Assembly (NCBI RefSeq): GCF_035083965.1
Contig: NC_089726.1
Coordinates: 9,305,501-9,369,500 of the forward strand
Direction: 5' to 3'
DNA length: 64,000 nucleotides
DNA from: Branchiostoma lanceolatum
Lineage: Eukaryota; Chordata; Leptocardii; Amphioxiformes; Branchiostomatidae
Below, piece after piece: positions 48,301 to 63,300 of the stretch. The notes beneath the pieces are model-generated. The model saw only the letters and a program-made list of their open reading frames with translations, searched no databases and had not been told where the DNA came from. The position numbers and the translations under genes are program-made. Positions within the stretch are counted from its first letter, which is position 1, and each line of letters opens with the position of its first letter.

Positions 48301-51300
48301 AGAATTAATTAAAACCAGGAAAAATGTATAATAACCCGTAAAAACTCTTGCTACAAAAAAGGACTTGCACTTGATGAGGAGTTCTGGGGCTTCCCCATCA
48401 ATGTGCAAGCACGTCCAACCCCCAGATGATGGGGAACAAAAAGACGTTAAATTGGATAGAGATTTCGTCGTATGTCATACCGTGGCTATTGACATGAACA
48501 TCCTGTCGATAGAGTGCCGAAAAATATCATTGACAAGAACATCCTGTCAATAGCCTCGGCCTTTCGTCAAGCGTGAATGTACTAATGAGGACAACCTTAA
48601 ACCCGTATCCCAAGCATTAAGACTTATCGTATAATTGTTTTTGCCTAGAAAGTTATGTTTTCAGTAGCGTTCGTGTGTGTGTATGTGTATGTGTGTGTGT
48701 AAACACGATAACTCGAGAAAGCCTGGATGGATGGTCTTGTTTTCAATGCGGTTAAGAGTGTGGTAGATATTCATAAGGTAAACGTGTGCTACAGATCGTA
48801 TATCTAACTCTCTGTATGTCATTTCTACAACGTCTAGGTGAGTTCGACCGCAGGAGCATCGTTCGACTTTGAGACCACCACGTCCTACACCTTAACTATC
48901 CTGGCGACGGACGGAGGCGGTAACAGTGTGACCGCGGACCTCACAGTAAATATTGCTGACGTGAACGAAGCTCCAGTCATCACTAACATCCCCAATGCCG
49001 GACGGACCATCGGCCTGAATGAAGATGTCGGCGGCAGCTTCCAAGTCTTCCAAGTGCGTTCAATATCAAATATTTACTTCTACACACCATTTGCCGCAGT
49101 ACAATAATGGTAGTAGTAGTAAGCAGTGCGTTATATGGCTTTATGGCAATTTTAGAGTATACTTTGGTCTACACAACATATTCACAAATGCACAGTTGGC
49201 CACTTGGCCTTTTTACAGAAACTACCTATTCCCGTAAGGCGTTACATGTCCTACAGACCAAAGCTAGCAAAAACATAGAGACAAATCTGACACATCCTAT
49301 GGCATGTTTTTCAGGTGACAGCTACTGATGTAGACAACGGCAACACCATCAGCTACTCCCTAAGCGGCGGTGGATCAGACTTCGCTATAGACAGCTCCAC
49401 CGGCATCATCACTACATCCTCCTCCACTGGGATTAACTACGAGAGCGGCACGACCTCATACACACTGACGGTGACTGCAGCGGATTCTAGCACCCTTACT
49501 GACACGGGCGTCCTGACGGTCAACCTGGTAGACACCAACGATGAGTCTCCTGTATTCAGGTAACTTTAACACACCTTACTCGTATTTCTGTAGGTCATGT
49601 AGTTAAACTCTAGCTAGTGCGAGAGACGGACAATCTTTATTTGCCCTGACGTCCAACCTTGGCAAGGGGTGTTCTAGTATAGGCTTTTGGTTAGGATTGG
49701 GGTTGCATCATCGTTATTATTATCATCATTTATCGGCCTGTATCAGCCGGGACCAAACACAGATTAGATGGCTTAAAGGCACGTCTTGTTCCAATACACT
49801 TTTTATCTCCATGAAAAAAGGCTTTTTCATGGAGATACTGTTTTGCTTGCGTTTGGTGTTTGTGTGTATGTATGTGTCACCGGACGCTTAAAGTTACCAT
49901 AACTGTAGAACCTGTACATGGATTGTAATGATTTTTGGTATGTGGGTGGGTGTTAGGAGGAGGAAGGTCAAGGTCGATTTTGGGCCTCCTGGCATGTGTG
50001 ACTGGAACTGCAATGGCGTATTTGTTAAAATCTTCAATGTAGAAGAACTGAAGAGTGGATCGACAGATCGTCATGTTCTTTGGTACACAGGTAGGTTAGA
50101 CCAAGTTGTACACACTTAAGTGCAAACTATGCAAATGAGACCGAATTTGCATAAGTAAGGAGGTAAATCGTTTGCATGGGTGTCGTCGGATGCTTAAAGT
50201 CAGCATAACTGTAGAACGTGTAGATGGATTGTAATGATATTTGGTATGTGGGTATGCGCTGGGAGGAGAATGGTCAAGGTCGATTTTGGGCCCCCTGGTT
50301 TGTGTCCCTGGAACTGCAATGGCCTATTTGTAAAAATGTTCTAAAGGGGTATAACTGAAGAGAGGAACAACAGATTTTCATGTTATTTGGTACGCAGGTA
50401 GGTTGGACAGAGATGTACACACTGAAGTGCAAATCATGCGAAGTTAGTGTGTTTGCGTGTGTGTGCGCGTGTGTGTATGTTTGTGTCACCGTGTGTGTAT
50501 GTATGTGTCACCGGACGCTTAAAATCAGCATAACTAAAGAACGTGTGGATGGATTGAAATGATATTTGGTATGTGGGTAGGTGCTGGGAGGAGAAAGGCC
50601 AAGGTCGATTTTGGGCTCCCTGGTATGTGTCACTGGAACTGCAATGGCGTGTTTGTAAATATTTTGCAAGGAGAATAACTGAAGAAAGGAGCGACAGATT
50701 TTCATGTTATTTGATATGCAGGTAGGTTGGACAGAGATGTACAAACTGAAGTGCTAATTATGCAAATTCATACTGAATTTGCATAAGTAATGAGGAATAT
50801 CTACTCTATTGTGGGCTTTGAGGTCGCACCATCTGTTGGTCTCTTATCTAGGTCAGTAGCTATTTATAGCCACTTCTCCCCTTGCCCGGCCAGTGTGGGT
50901 CATACCATTGAGCGATATAGAATGGAGATTTTGGGTCCTAAGACTCTTGTTTAGGAATTGTCTTGATGTATCCCCATTTAAAGTGTTACACATCGACTTG
51001 AACAATTACTGACACATGTGTGCCCTCGTATAAAAGTGTAATAGAATATATAATGAAATAATAAAATCTGTAGTGTTAACATAGGAAAAAGAAGGGAATC
51101 ACATGCATTTCTTCCACTCACACTCCCCCTGTCTCCTGTGTAGCGGGTCCATCACGAACCCTGTGAGTCTAGATGAGGAGGTGGCTGTGGGCACCAGTGC
51201 CGGACAGGTGCCGGCTTCAGATGCAGACTTCGGCGGGACCGACACCATCACGTACCAGTTCATCAGCACGCAGTCAGACTTCACCATAGATGCAAGTAAG

Positions 51301-54300
51301 TCAATGGACGCCAAGTATTTATGTCTTTTTTTTAGATGAATGACTAACTATGTCCTTACGACAAAGGTTGATGAATTCAACCATTTCTAACGATTAGAGA
51401 ACTCCCTGCATTGAATAAATTCTGTTATTGGTTGCTGTTCAGCAGTGCAATCAACACCTGAAACTATGGAACGCCTGTTTTTAAACAATTACAATGCTAG
51501 CATGACAGATCGACACAGGAGTCGCCTGCATTAAGCACAATGCCCCCCTTGTAACAACATAGTGCTTCGCCTATCTATTATGCCATGGAACCAACACATG
51601 TCCTTTCCGTCTTCGCACTAGGTACAGGAGTAGTCTACACGGCGGCTAATCTGGACTATGACGCCGCCGGAGCGACCCAGACCTGGTCGCTGCCTATCCG
51701 CGCGTACGACGGCGCCAGTCACTCCGTCACAACTACCCTCACCATCAACCTACAGGACCTGAACGATAACCCACCGGTCTGCACGCAATATGTATTCACG
51801 TAAGTGTCATGTGTTTGAATACTCAATAAAATCTGTTCCTACACAGTTTATGAGAAAAGGAAGCAAGCATCACAAGAGATTTGATGAAGCCTCCCTGATT
51901 ACAATAAAGATTGTCAGACATTTGATGATGAAGAACCTATTGCATTTCGTTCTTGTATATTTCTGTGACATGAGCATATGTATATAAAACATGTATGCTT
52001 AAATCAGTTCATGTACATAGGGAGATATTTGCTGTATGAAGGGATAGAATGACATACAAATTGCAGCATGCAATGCATTTTATCAGTGCTAAATTAAATA
52101 CTAAGTTTCTAACAAAGTTGTATCATTGCAGGAAACAGTTACCGGAAGGCACGGCAACGCCAACGCCCACCAATGTGGCGACCCTCAGTTGTACCGATGG
52201 TGACGGCTCCAGCACCAACAACCAACTGTCCTACAGTCTGTCGGACTCATCTGGACTCTTCACTTTGAGTGGAACAGAAGTCAAGGTATGGATGCGACAG
52301 TTATGTTTTATCATAACTCCATTTGGTGCCTAGGCAGCCTTTCAGCAACGCATGATTTCCCTGTACTTTAAAAAAAATCCGCTGGTGCCATGCCTTCTTG
52401 TTTGTTGATCTTCTTTTTGTTTGTATTGCATACCCGGTAAACCGCATGAAGGCGTAACACACCAGGCTTGTACTGAAGAGTACAAGCTGCATATCCAGAT
52501 TTATATGATCCACACACACCGGGAAGGACCCCTACTCTTTTCGATAAGTGTGTTGGGTTCTTTAACGTGCTTGAGTTGTGGCTCTCCTCAAACACAGGAC
52601 CTCCATTTAACGTCCCATCCGAGGGACGTCCCTAACCAAAGCTAGGTACTCATTTTCACCTGAGTGAAGTGGGGAAATTCGTGTAAAGTGCCTTTCCCAA
52701 GGGAACAACGTCAACGGGACAAATCAAGGAACCCCGGATTCGAACCCGGTATCTCTGGGTTCTGGGGCCAAACACCCTGCCACTACGCCACCGTGACGCC
52801 ACTGTCACTTCTGAATAAATCGAAGCTTTTAGGAAAGTTTATTTACAACTTATTGCCCAAAAACTGACTGTACGTCCGTCGAAGAAACACAGGAGGCAAC
52901 CGTGTGACAATGCCAATGGCCGGTGATTGACATTGTTGTAACAAGAGACTAATTGGATACTAGTGCTGGCTATGCTGTATATAAGCAAGTTGGGTTTGGC
53001 TGATTGTTTTTGGCTGAAGCAGAGGAGGACGAAAAGCCCCGGTTTTCTATGATTTGTGGGTTCTGTGGTGTAAAGTTCTCTCTGAATTCCAGACGAGTGC
53101 TACGCTGGAGTACGATGACGCCGCTGCAGCCAGTCAGAACTGGCTCTACACCATGGAGGTGACGGTGACCGACAGCGGGACGAGCCCGCAGAAAAACACG
53201 GGTACGTACGGTTTACTGTTCATTGTCGTCGGCATGATATTATTGAGATGCTGATTGATAGCTAGTTATCTTGTGAAAAGAAAGAATAGATAATTGGCCC
53301 GGGATGTAACAGGCGATTGCCCAGAATCGTGACATGTTAACGTTGATGTTGATGATGATGATGATGCGAAGTTAGAGGGGACGAACAAAATCACGTAATA
53401 CCATATCTCTACCAGATTGTGTCTAAGCCCGAAACTCCTTCTCTAATATCAAAGCTAAGTGCGGGTGACTTGCTTTGATTTAAGGAATGTTCTTGTCTAC
53501 TATTCTAGCCACGGTGACAGTCGTGGTTGAAGTCACGAGCGTGAACGACAACAACCCGACGTGCACGCAGGCCACGTACACCGCCACACCGAACGAGGAC
53601 GAGACAGTGGACGCCGTCATACAGACCCTGAGTTGTTCTGGTAAGTCAAGTCTCATGGACGTATGAAACTATTGCGTTTAGCCACATTTTCACTGGCAAA
53701 ATAGCTAGATCTATATAATTGTCGCAAAAGCCATTTACTTTGTTTCAGAGGGTTAGCTTTTTGAATGTACAGTTCAGCAATGCTGGCTTGTAACAAGACA
53801 AGGAAGTAAGTTCAACGTTCTAACCTACCTAAATGTACATTTTGTATTGCATTGCATTGCATTGTATATTTGTCTACCACAGATACGGATTTTGGGGACG
53901 ATGGGGACTTGACCTACGCTATTACATCTGGGAATACGGACGGCAAGTTCTATATCCACCCGACTGCTGGCGACATCAAACTGCGGACAGCACTGGACTA
54001 CGAGACCACGCCTTCCTATGTTCTAGAGGTATCTTGAAGGAAAATTATGCTCTTTGGCTGTAATTCCGGATCCTGTACATTTACCATTTACAAGATCTAG
54101 CAGTTTAGGAGACAGCTAAGACTAAGTGATATGGTATACTCCTGAAACATGTACGCTAATGTACAAATGTACAGATACTGTGAAAGTGGAGTCGAGAATC
54201 AACAAAAAACATTTCGTATCGATATACAGACCTTATTAAGTTGAAGCCATTCATTGGTAATTTTGTGAACTTTCCCACAGGCAACAGCCACGGACGGCGG

Positions 54301-57300
54301 CGGGTTAGCCGTCACTGCGACGGTGTCCATCAATGTCGTGAACGTCAACGACATGACGCCGACGTTCAACCCCGCGTTCTACACCGCTTCCGTGATAGAG
54401 ACGTCGGCGACTGTCGGGTACGTGGTCGCCACGCTCACCTGTGCTGACGCCGACTCGCCTGACAGCGAAATACAGTACGCTATTATCTCAGGTAATGTCG
54501 TTTTTTTTCTAAGATTCTGTAAGTAATATCTATTTTTATCGCATCTTTTGATGCAGTGACCGTGGCTGTGGTCCATTGAGTAAACATGCATCTTGGCACC
54601 TACCTATACCTTTTGTTTGGGAGAGGGGGGACTATGATAAGTTCAAATTTCTAAAAGACACGTCCATCTTGCAATCTAGCTATTCAATAGCATGGCTTTT
54701 ATTTTTGGGGCAATTCTATGATAAGATCAAATTTCTAAAATAGTGTCCAGCAAGTTGATAATCATTATTGCCCTTTGTGACTTCTAGAAAATAAGAAATT
54801 TTTCGGGCTACCAACATGACCCATGGTATTTTTTCAAACTACATGATTGTACAGCATCATCCTTTGCTATACAATCAACTTATTTCTTTTTACAGGAAAT
54901 AACGCCGGTAACTTTGCCATAACGGATAACGACAACGGAAACCCGCTGATCTCAGTAGCGGTCCAGATCGACTATGACGCCGCCAGCGAGGCGCAGTCCT
55001 ACACGCTGGTGGTGAGGGCTGTGGACGAGAACGGGGCGACGACAGGGCTGTCCTCCAGCGCCATCATAGAGGTCGACATCACAGGGAACAACGACTTCAC
55101 GCCGAGCTTCGCCGCTCCCAACCCCACAACTCCTTCGGTACGTACATTGTGTACAGTAACCTTTTCTCGATGTTCGCTCTGTTTATAGACAGAATTATCT
55201 CCCAACAGATGTATAACTTCGGCTTGTATTTGTGCAATTGTACGTCTTTTTGCCAGCTTTATATGTCTTGTAAGTGGCTTGAATCGCAAGGCAAGGATAA
55301 AAAAAGCATTGATACATGGTGTAAGTTTAAGTCATATCTCCTTTCTTTAGACTTACTACAAGATAACAATCCTTGACTTTCATTATACGCTACCGGTGAT
55401 TGAAGTTATGAGGAAACAGACACAGATAGATTTCGTAGAGGACAACACGCCCCATGATCTGGAAAATATCACGCATCATATATTCTCTTTTCCCTTTACG
55501 AGTGTGTGATACACAGGCTGACAGAATTATTTATTGATTGATTAATCGATTGATTGACAGCTTGACGAGGAGTCTCAGGTAGGCACAGTCGTGGTCACCT
55601 TCGCCGCCACTGACAGTGACCGAGGGGCCGACGGGACGGTCTCGTACGAGATCATCAACGGGAACTCGGCCGGGAACTTCGAGATCGACACGACCACGGG
55701 AGTCGTTTACACCGCCAAAGTCATCGACTACGAGACGATGGGCAACACCAAGAGTTACACCCTGACCGTGAGGGCCTCTGATGGAGGGTCGCCTGTCAAG
55801 ACAGCCACGCAACAGGTAAGTCGGCATCATGTTCTAGAAGTACCTCGCCATTTTCCCGCCTCTTCAATTAAGATAATATCAATGAGTGTTATATTGGTGA
55901 AAGATATTGTTTGAAAAGTTTTCTATGATAAACACCACCAATTGAATACTTCTGAAAACTTCATGATATGAAAAATGGATAATATTTGCTCTTAGCTGGT
56001 GTTAATGCTGGTAATTCAACTTAATGATAAGACAAACAAAAAACTGCGATTCTCCCAACTCTCAACAGGTGACAATAGCGGTTTCGGACATCAATGACAA
56101 CACGCCGGTGTGCACGCAGTACCTGTACGCGGTATCGTTAAACGAGAACGCCAATGCAGGCACGGCGATCGCCCAGCTGGACTGCCAGGACGCCGACACG
56201 ACCTACGGGACCGTGACGTACTACGAGGACCCGGCGAGCTCCGTGTTCGTGTTGGACACGACGTCCGGGGCCGTCACTCTGGACAACTTCGCCCTGGACT
56301 ACGAGTCCGGCACCACCTCTTACGAACTCAAGATCAAGGTACATCAGATCGATATCACAACCGACTTTTTTTCAGCGTCTTCCAATCTTCTAACGTTAGG
56401 TTTTCTTAATGCTATCTGTAATGTTGACACGTTGTATCACAGTTTTCATAATCTCTGTATTCGTATAACATCTTACACATAGCCATTTATTTCTTGTCTA
56501 TGACCGACACCTTCGCACATTCTAATGACGGAACTACATACATGAACTCTTTCGTACTTTGAATACTCTTCAGGATTTGATTTTCGTCATCAATTATGAG
56601 CAGATAATCATACCAAGCCTATAAATCTCGTATAATACAATCTAATTTTTTTTACATGTATAGGCGACAGACAACGACCCGGTGACGCCGAGGACAGCAG
56701 ACATCACCGTCACAATGTACGTCAACGCGCTGAATGAAGACACACCGGCGTTTGGACAGGTAGGAAACTCAAGATTCGTACTTGTGCCTTGCTGACAAAA
56801 TATCATCAATCATTCATAATGTATTCATATATATCTTACCTATCCGGTAAAAACATGCGGTCGCCAGCTAACATTTATTAGACACTCTGATTATCATTGT
56901 ATCATCATCTTAAGAATAAGGTTTACATGTGTTGACGCAAGATGAATACCAGAAAATGTATATATCAGAAACATTGATTTTCTCGTGTGCCATGCAGATT
57001 TTATGAGAGACAAACGTTGGTTTGATACCTCCATTGTGATTTGATTTCCACAGACGATCTATACGGGTGGACCCTTGGACGAAGATACCGCAATAGGCAC
57101 CAGCGTCATCACCATCGCCGCTACTGACGCTGACAGCGGGACAGACGGAACCATCACCTATGCCATCACGTCACCTGCAACCTCACCTTTCGGTCTCGAC
57201 TCATCTTCAGGTGAGTTGAAGATGATCAAGAAGCGGACCATATTGATTCTTACGTTGATGAAGATTAGACAGAAAATCGCCGAGTTTCGAAATAGCCCGA

Positions 57301-60300
57301 GAGCAGAGCGTATAGACTGCAACTGCAATCAAAATTCTTGTGTTTCAAAATTTTTTCCAGTGGCTTGAGTAACTATTTTTTGCGCATATTGATTCTTGCA
57401 TTGTAGTTTAGCTTATCTTAATCTTTGTCACTATTTTGGATTCTATCTAAACTGTGTAAAACCACACATCAAAACAAATCAAAGTATTGTCAGCAATTTA
57501 TCTAGTTCAGTGTTTTTGAATCAGCATCCTTGTGTAATCATTTCCTTCCGTCTTTGATCATTTATACCATCAACAGCTGGTTATGTTACACCGAGCTACT
57601 TGTCACACCTACCTTTTGCACATCTAACATCTAATATGCTCTTTAAAGCTATCCGTCCCAGCGAAGATATCCCTATTGTACTTACAGTTTGGACAGTTTA
57701 CGGTTTGACGGTCTGACGTGATTTGCTGCCACTAACGTTCAATATGTACCTTGCATTCAGGCCTTGTGACTCTCGTGTCGGCCCTGGACTACGAGACGGC
57801 CACCAACTACCAGCTGATCGTGACGGCCACGGACGGCGGCGGGCTGGTCGACACGGCCACGGTCACGGTCAACGTCAACGACCTCAACGACAACACACCT
57901 GCCTGCACGTGAGGAAATTTTTTTCGATTTTGGATTGTTAAAATTTTGATGGAAGAATTAATCTCTAAGTGAAATTTCTTTAAAGAATTCTCAGGTCTTT
58001 TCAATAAAAATCTTTCATAGCACCTATCACACAGTCGACGAGTTTCGGTCGCATTTGTTGATCGTCAGAAAGTCCCCGAATTTCGAAATAGCCCGAGAGT
58101 CGAGCGTATATCACATTGAACGGGTCGGTGACCTACAAATCTCGACCAATCCATAAATAAATGTGCGAAGATCAAGAGAAAGCCACGCGTATTACTGTCG
58201 AAAATATCGTCTGGAGCTCCCAGACTCGACGGTGGATCATTCTCTCTGCTGCATGGCAGGGGCCATGAACGGCAATATTATCGGATAGTTTGAAGGTCGA
58301 GTGGCAAGAAATTTGGTTCATATTTTCAGTGACCATGAGATAAGAAAATTTTTTGTACACAAACAATTGTTTTATTCACACCGACGTTTCGGTCACAGTC
58401 TGTCACTTTCCTCAGGGCACTTCTGACTGGTTTGCTGTGCACTGTAGCTATCTGTAAGCAGCGATACCTGTACTATAGGTATCGCTGCTTACATATGTGG
58501 TCCCAAACGTAAAATGTATATGTTGTGTTGTTCACCTTCCCCAGTCCGTCCCTCCTCACCACCGACCTCCCGGAGGACACGACCACCCCCTACACGGTGC
58601 TGACACTGGCCTGCTCCGACGGGGATGCCGGCACGTTCGGCACGTTTACCTACGCCTTGTCGCAGTCCCCCAGCTCCAAGTTCTCCATAACCAACGCGGG
58701 TGTTATCGAACTGACAACTGCCGTGGATTTCGACGGTAAGTGCTTTGACCGAGATAGCAATGATGACTTTGCCTATGTATAAGTATCAGTTGCTGTTTAT
58801 TGATTTTATTTCATTGGTTTGGTTATAGCTAATATATTATCCGGGACTAACATGTCTTAAAGAGCAACGACATATCAGATACAACAAGATTGGCAACGTA
58901 AAAAGATGTTGCCATGGCGACGGTGGTCTCTGTTAACGTTGTCGTTTTTAGCCCACATGCAAATAAGGGCCTCGCATAAATCATATCAGTCGATCACCTT
59001 CTCTACCAAAATAACACAAGTTGTCCAATGTACGAAAATCTTGTTTTCACAAAAAATAATATCGTACTCATAAATTATGTAAATGAGGCCCTCTATGCAA
59101 GATTTGTGTCTAATAGTGGCCACATTTACTTAACCCTCAAACCACCGTAGCTTTTTTACGACGAATCTTACCGTATGGGGTCAAAACTGACCCAACAATG
59201 TTTTCTACAAATATAGCTTTATTGGTGCCTATTTTGGTGGTTTGTATATATGTATAGTTTAAGTAATCTATAAGGGACAGTTTGACATGATTAGATGTGA
59301 ATAATTTATGCTCATTATCATAATTTATGCAAAAATAGGGAACATCGTCTTTTGCAACTAACGCTATTCAGACAAGCGGGCTCTTTTGAGGCCTGCGCCT
59401 ACACTTGATGTCATATAGCATCTGAATGGCTTACGCTAGAACAACCAAACTTGGTCACCTTTGGTAAAATTTCGTTGGCAACAATTTGACTTTAATGAAA
59501 TATCTAATCAATGTTTTCATGTTGCTATGGAAACCGATTTTTTAGAGCAATATTTGGAAAAAGTCGCTAATTTTGGATTTTCCAATGTAATTCTAGGGCT
59601 GTCTTTTTAAATTGCATTTATTTTCTTACATCAATACCAACCAATTTAATTCACTATCACTTGTATGATTTAGTATTTATAATTTATGCATATTTGATTA
59701 CGTCATCGGTCAAAATCTAAAATGGCTGACGATATAATTAGATTAGCTGTAACCGGCTATTTTAACCCCAAATTTCATCATTACCATGTTTATTCAAACA
59801 GAAACAATCTTAGTATAATCGTTTTGGGCCATTTTCATTGTGATATTAGGTTATATGATGAAAAAATGCATTTGAAATAATTCAAGATGGCGGAACCAAG
59901 ATGGCGGATTTCGCTAGTGTAACTTGATATGAATATAATTTCTATGACGTCATTTTGACGTCGTTCCTATTGTCATCTACAAATAACGTCTTTGGATACA
60001 TCATGATTTATCATACAAAATTGCCATTTAAGTTTTATCGCGTACCTTTGAATTATACGGAAATACCCAATTTGTTGGTTTTCGTCAATAAAATCACATA
60101 AATGACGTCATAATACGTCGCAACGTCATTAATCTTTACGTACATTTAAAAAAAATGTTTTTATCGTTTCTACAAAATTATGTTTTGACAATATGATCAT
60201 AATAACCCTTATCATACATGTTTCTAGATGACAAGTATCAAACAATAGGGAATATGAGTGCAGATTTTGCTGGGGTCAGTTTTGACCCCACTGGACCATG

Positions 60301-63300
60301 CGTAAACTTTCTACGATAACTTAATAAACAATGAGCCAATTTCAGTAAAAACTTGTGAGAATTTACAAGACATATATACAAACAAACTCATAGAAGGAAT
60401 TTTGTTTTCGACTCGAAATGTCAAAATGGCACATGTTGATGTACGCCTGGGGTCAGTTTTGACCCCATACGGTGGTTTGAGGGTTAACAACCAAATGGTG
60501 CAAAATGAAATCCCCATCATTTACCACTATGGATTTATAGTATTTTGTCATAAATTATGCAAATTAAGTATCAATTTGCATAATTGATATCTATCGATAT
60601 TTATCTCTTTCTCAGTTACATGTGTCATGTGTTTGAGAGTCCTATTATAGAATTCAGCTGATCTATTAAGTGTCCTCATTAATTATGCAAATCAGATATT
60701 GATTTGCATAATTGGCATATGATTATGTAAATCATCAGTTAAGCTATCTACACACCAAAGATTATGATGATCCGTCATCCCCTTCTTGCGTTATTCTCTT
60801 TCAAAGTTTGAGTCAAAATCAGCTCCTGCAGTTCCAAAAAAGCCGCTGGGGGGTCCAAATCTACAGGACATATTTCCCTAACAAAGAGCTATCCACCACT
60901 TAAAAATCATGACTATAGCATGTTCAGAAGACGAGATTTGAAAAGTGAAAGTTCCCCTGCAGTACCATAGAAGGTCGCTAGGGGGCCCAAAATCCAATCA
61001 TTACAAAGTCTCCCACAGACCTACCCACCTACAAAATATGAAGACAATACATCCAGGCATTCTTGAGTTATCGTCCCATGGACTTTCACATTCCTGTACA
61101 ATTCCTAGAATTCTTGCAATCTGCACACAATATAGTAAAAATTTGGCTCGCCCCTGAGGCGTCGCCAAAAAAAACCCACAAATGAATACGAGAGACAGGA
61201 TTACCGTATCTATCCAATCAGGTGGCGAGACGTCATATTCTCTCGTTGCCACGGTAACGGACAACGCGGCCGTCGTGGCTGACCGGAAGTCCACCACTGT
61301 GCCCATCACGGTGGAAGTGACGTCAATAAATGAGGGGGCGCCAGTCTTCGACAACGCGCCGTACGCCGTCAGCGTGAGCGAGGCCACGTCCATCGGCACC
61401 GCCGTGTACACCGCCAGCGCCACAGATCCCGACAGCACCGCAGACTCATTCGGACAGATCACGTGAGACGTCATTTTCTCTCTGTGCTTTGTACGGTTTT
61501 CAATGTAGAGCTACAATTTGCAATGGGGTGGGCGCCTAAAGTACAGATTCGAAGGAATAGATATATTATTAACCGGCCAAATGCGTATACCATCTATGTA
61601 TCAGTACCCTGGACATGGTCTTGAAAGAGGTTTTGCGCAATATCCGAAGTAGTTGTCCATGTCCTAGATCCTCAACACGTCAGTATTCGCAACGTTTATG
61701 GAGGCTGGTGTATATGTTTAATGCGGACATATTCAAAGATTTATTGGATGACTTTGTATCTAATCTGGGCCTTCAAACTTGATAGCCAGAAACTCTCCGT
61801 TTTGCAGGTTTTCCATCACGGGTGGAGACACCCTTAATCTGTTCGAGATGGACTCGAACACAGGACAGATCATGGCGAAGGCTACACTGGACCGCGAAGC
61901 GGCGTCTTCACACACACTTCAGCTGAAGGCAAGTGGCGGTTTTTACACCACGTTTCCTCTAGTGCGGCGACCTCGCTGCGACCTGGAATTGGACAGATAA
62001 CGCAACGAATTTCATAGCTAAAACGAATCTTTTTACGCTTCGTGTGCTTCCTTGTCTTTTTAGTCACACCTCTACATTTTGCATGATATTCGAATTATAA
62101 AATCAAGGGTCACACAAATCCAATCTAGGTCACAGCGAGGTCACCGCACAATCGCAGTCTAAAGGAATGTGGGCCTTAAGCCCCCCTCTCACTGGACCCG
62201 CGGCACGCTGGAGGCGTCGCTGCGTGCTAAACTGGATTTGTGTTACCCTTGACTTTATAATGGGAATATCATTCAAAACGTACAAGTATGACAAAGAAGA
62301 CGACAAAACACACAAAGCTTAAAAGGATTCGTCGATAAAATTCGTCGAGTATACTAGTGCTTTGTCAATTCGATCGGCCGCAGCGACGCCGCCAGCGTGC
62401 CGCGGGTCCAGTGAGAGGGGGGCTTTACGGAGATCATTTATATCTGTGGTTTGCTGACCTGTCTCCAGTATTTGTCTATTACATATTCAGCTGTATCAAA
62501 GTTATCTCTTCAACATAAAGATGATACTATATTTTTCCCGTAACAACCCCTAGGCGGAGGATGGAGGCACCCAGTCCGGCACCACGTCCATCGTCATCAC
62601 GCTGACGGACGAGAATGACCAGACGCCCGAGTGCAACCCCGCCACGTACATCGAGACGGTGGCGGAGACTGAAGCAGTCGGCTTTGTCGTAGCGTCGCTG
62701 GCCTGTACCGACACAGACGACGCGGCTTACGGAACACTGACGTACTCCATTACAACCGGTACAGAACTGCTCCATTCTTTTATTTCTGCAGATTGTAAAA
62801 GTACGTGTGATTTATACATTTTAGATAATCTCGAACTGTACAACTTATTGATAAAAAGACTCTTTGTTCACATCCTAGTGTTTCATTCCACTGATGTTTC
62901 GGTGACCCTATGTCACCTTCCTCAGGGCAATTCCGACTGGTTCACTTTTTATTCAGTGACGTTACCAATACAATGAAACTATATGTATAACTTATGTTTT
63001 ATTAAATTGTGTCCACGCCACTATGCTATTTCTTATCATTGTAGGCAACACCAAGTTGTACTTTGAAATGAACGGCGCCGACCTCAGGCTCTTGAAGCAG
63101 CTGGACTATGAGGACGAAACTACTTTCTCCCTCAGCATACTGGTCCAAGACAACAGTGGGAACACACCGTCCAACTCTGCAACAGTACCCGTATCTATGT
63201 GAGTGTTTCTTGCTTAAATGTTGTACTTAAACCGGTTCTGGTAAACCAAAAGTAGCCCCCTATATACGATATAACGTACCAAGAATGATATAGAAGAACT

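Noticed and set aside
48001..48408. 135-codon minus-strand ORF
   Set aside because: It is antisense to exon 2 of the second cadherin, whose signal-peptide join, phase and motifs are clear.
49881..50800. Regularly spaced repeats as a CRISPR array
   Set aside because: The units are about 310 bp, diverged and intronic in an animal gene, with no short repeats and unique spacers.
52727..52800. Possible tRNA gene on the minus strand
   Set aside because: Box A and box B are present, but the sequence continues into a SINE body and does not fold as a full cloverleaf by eye.
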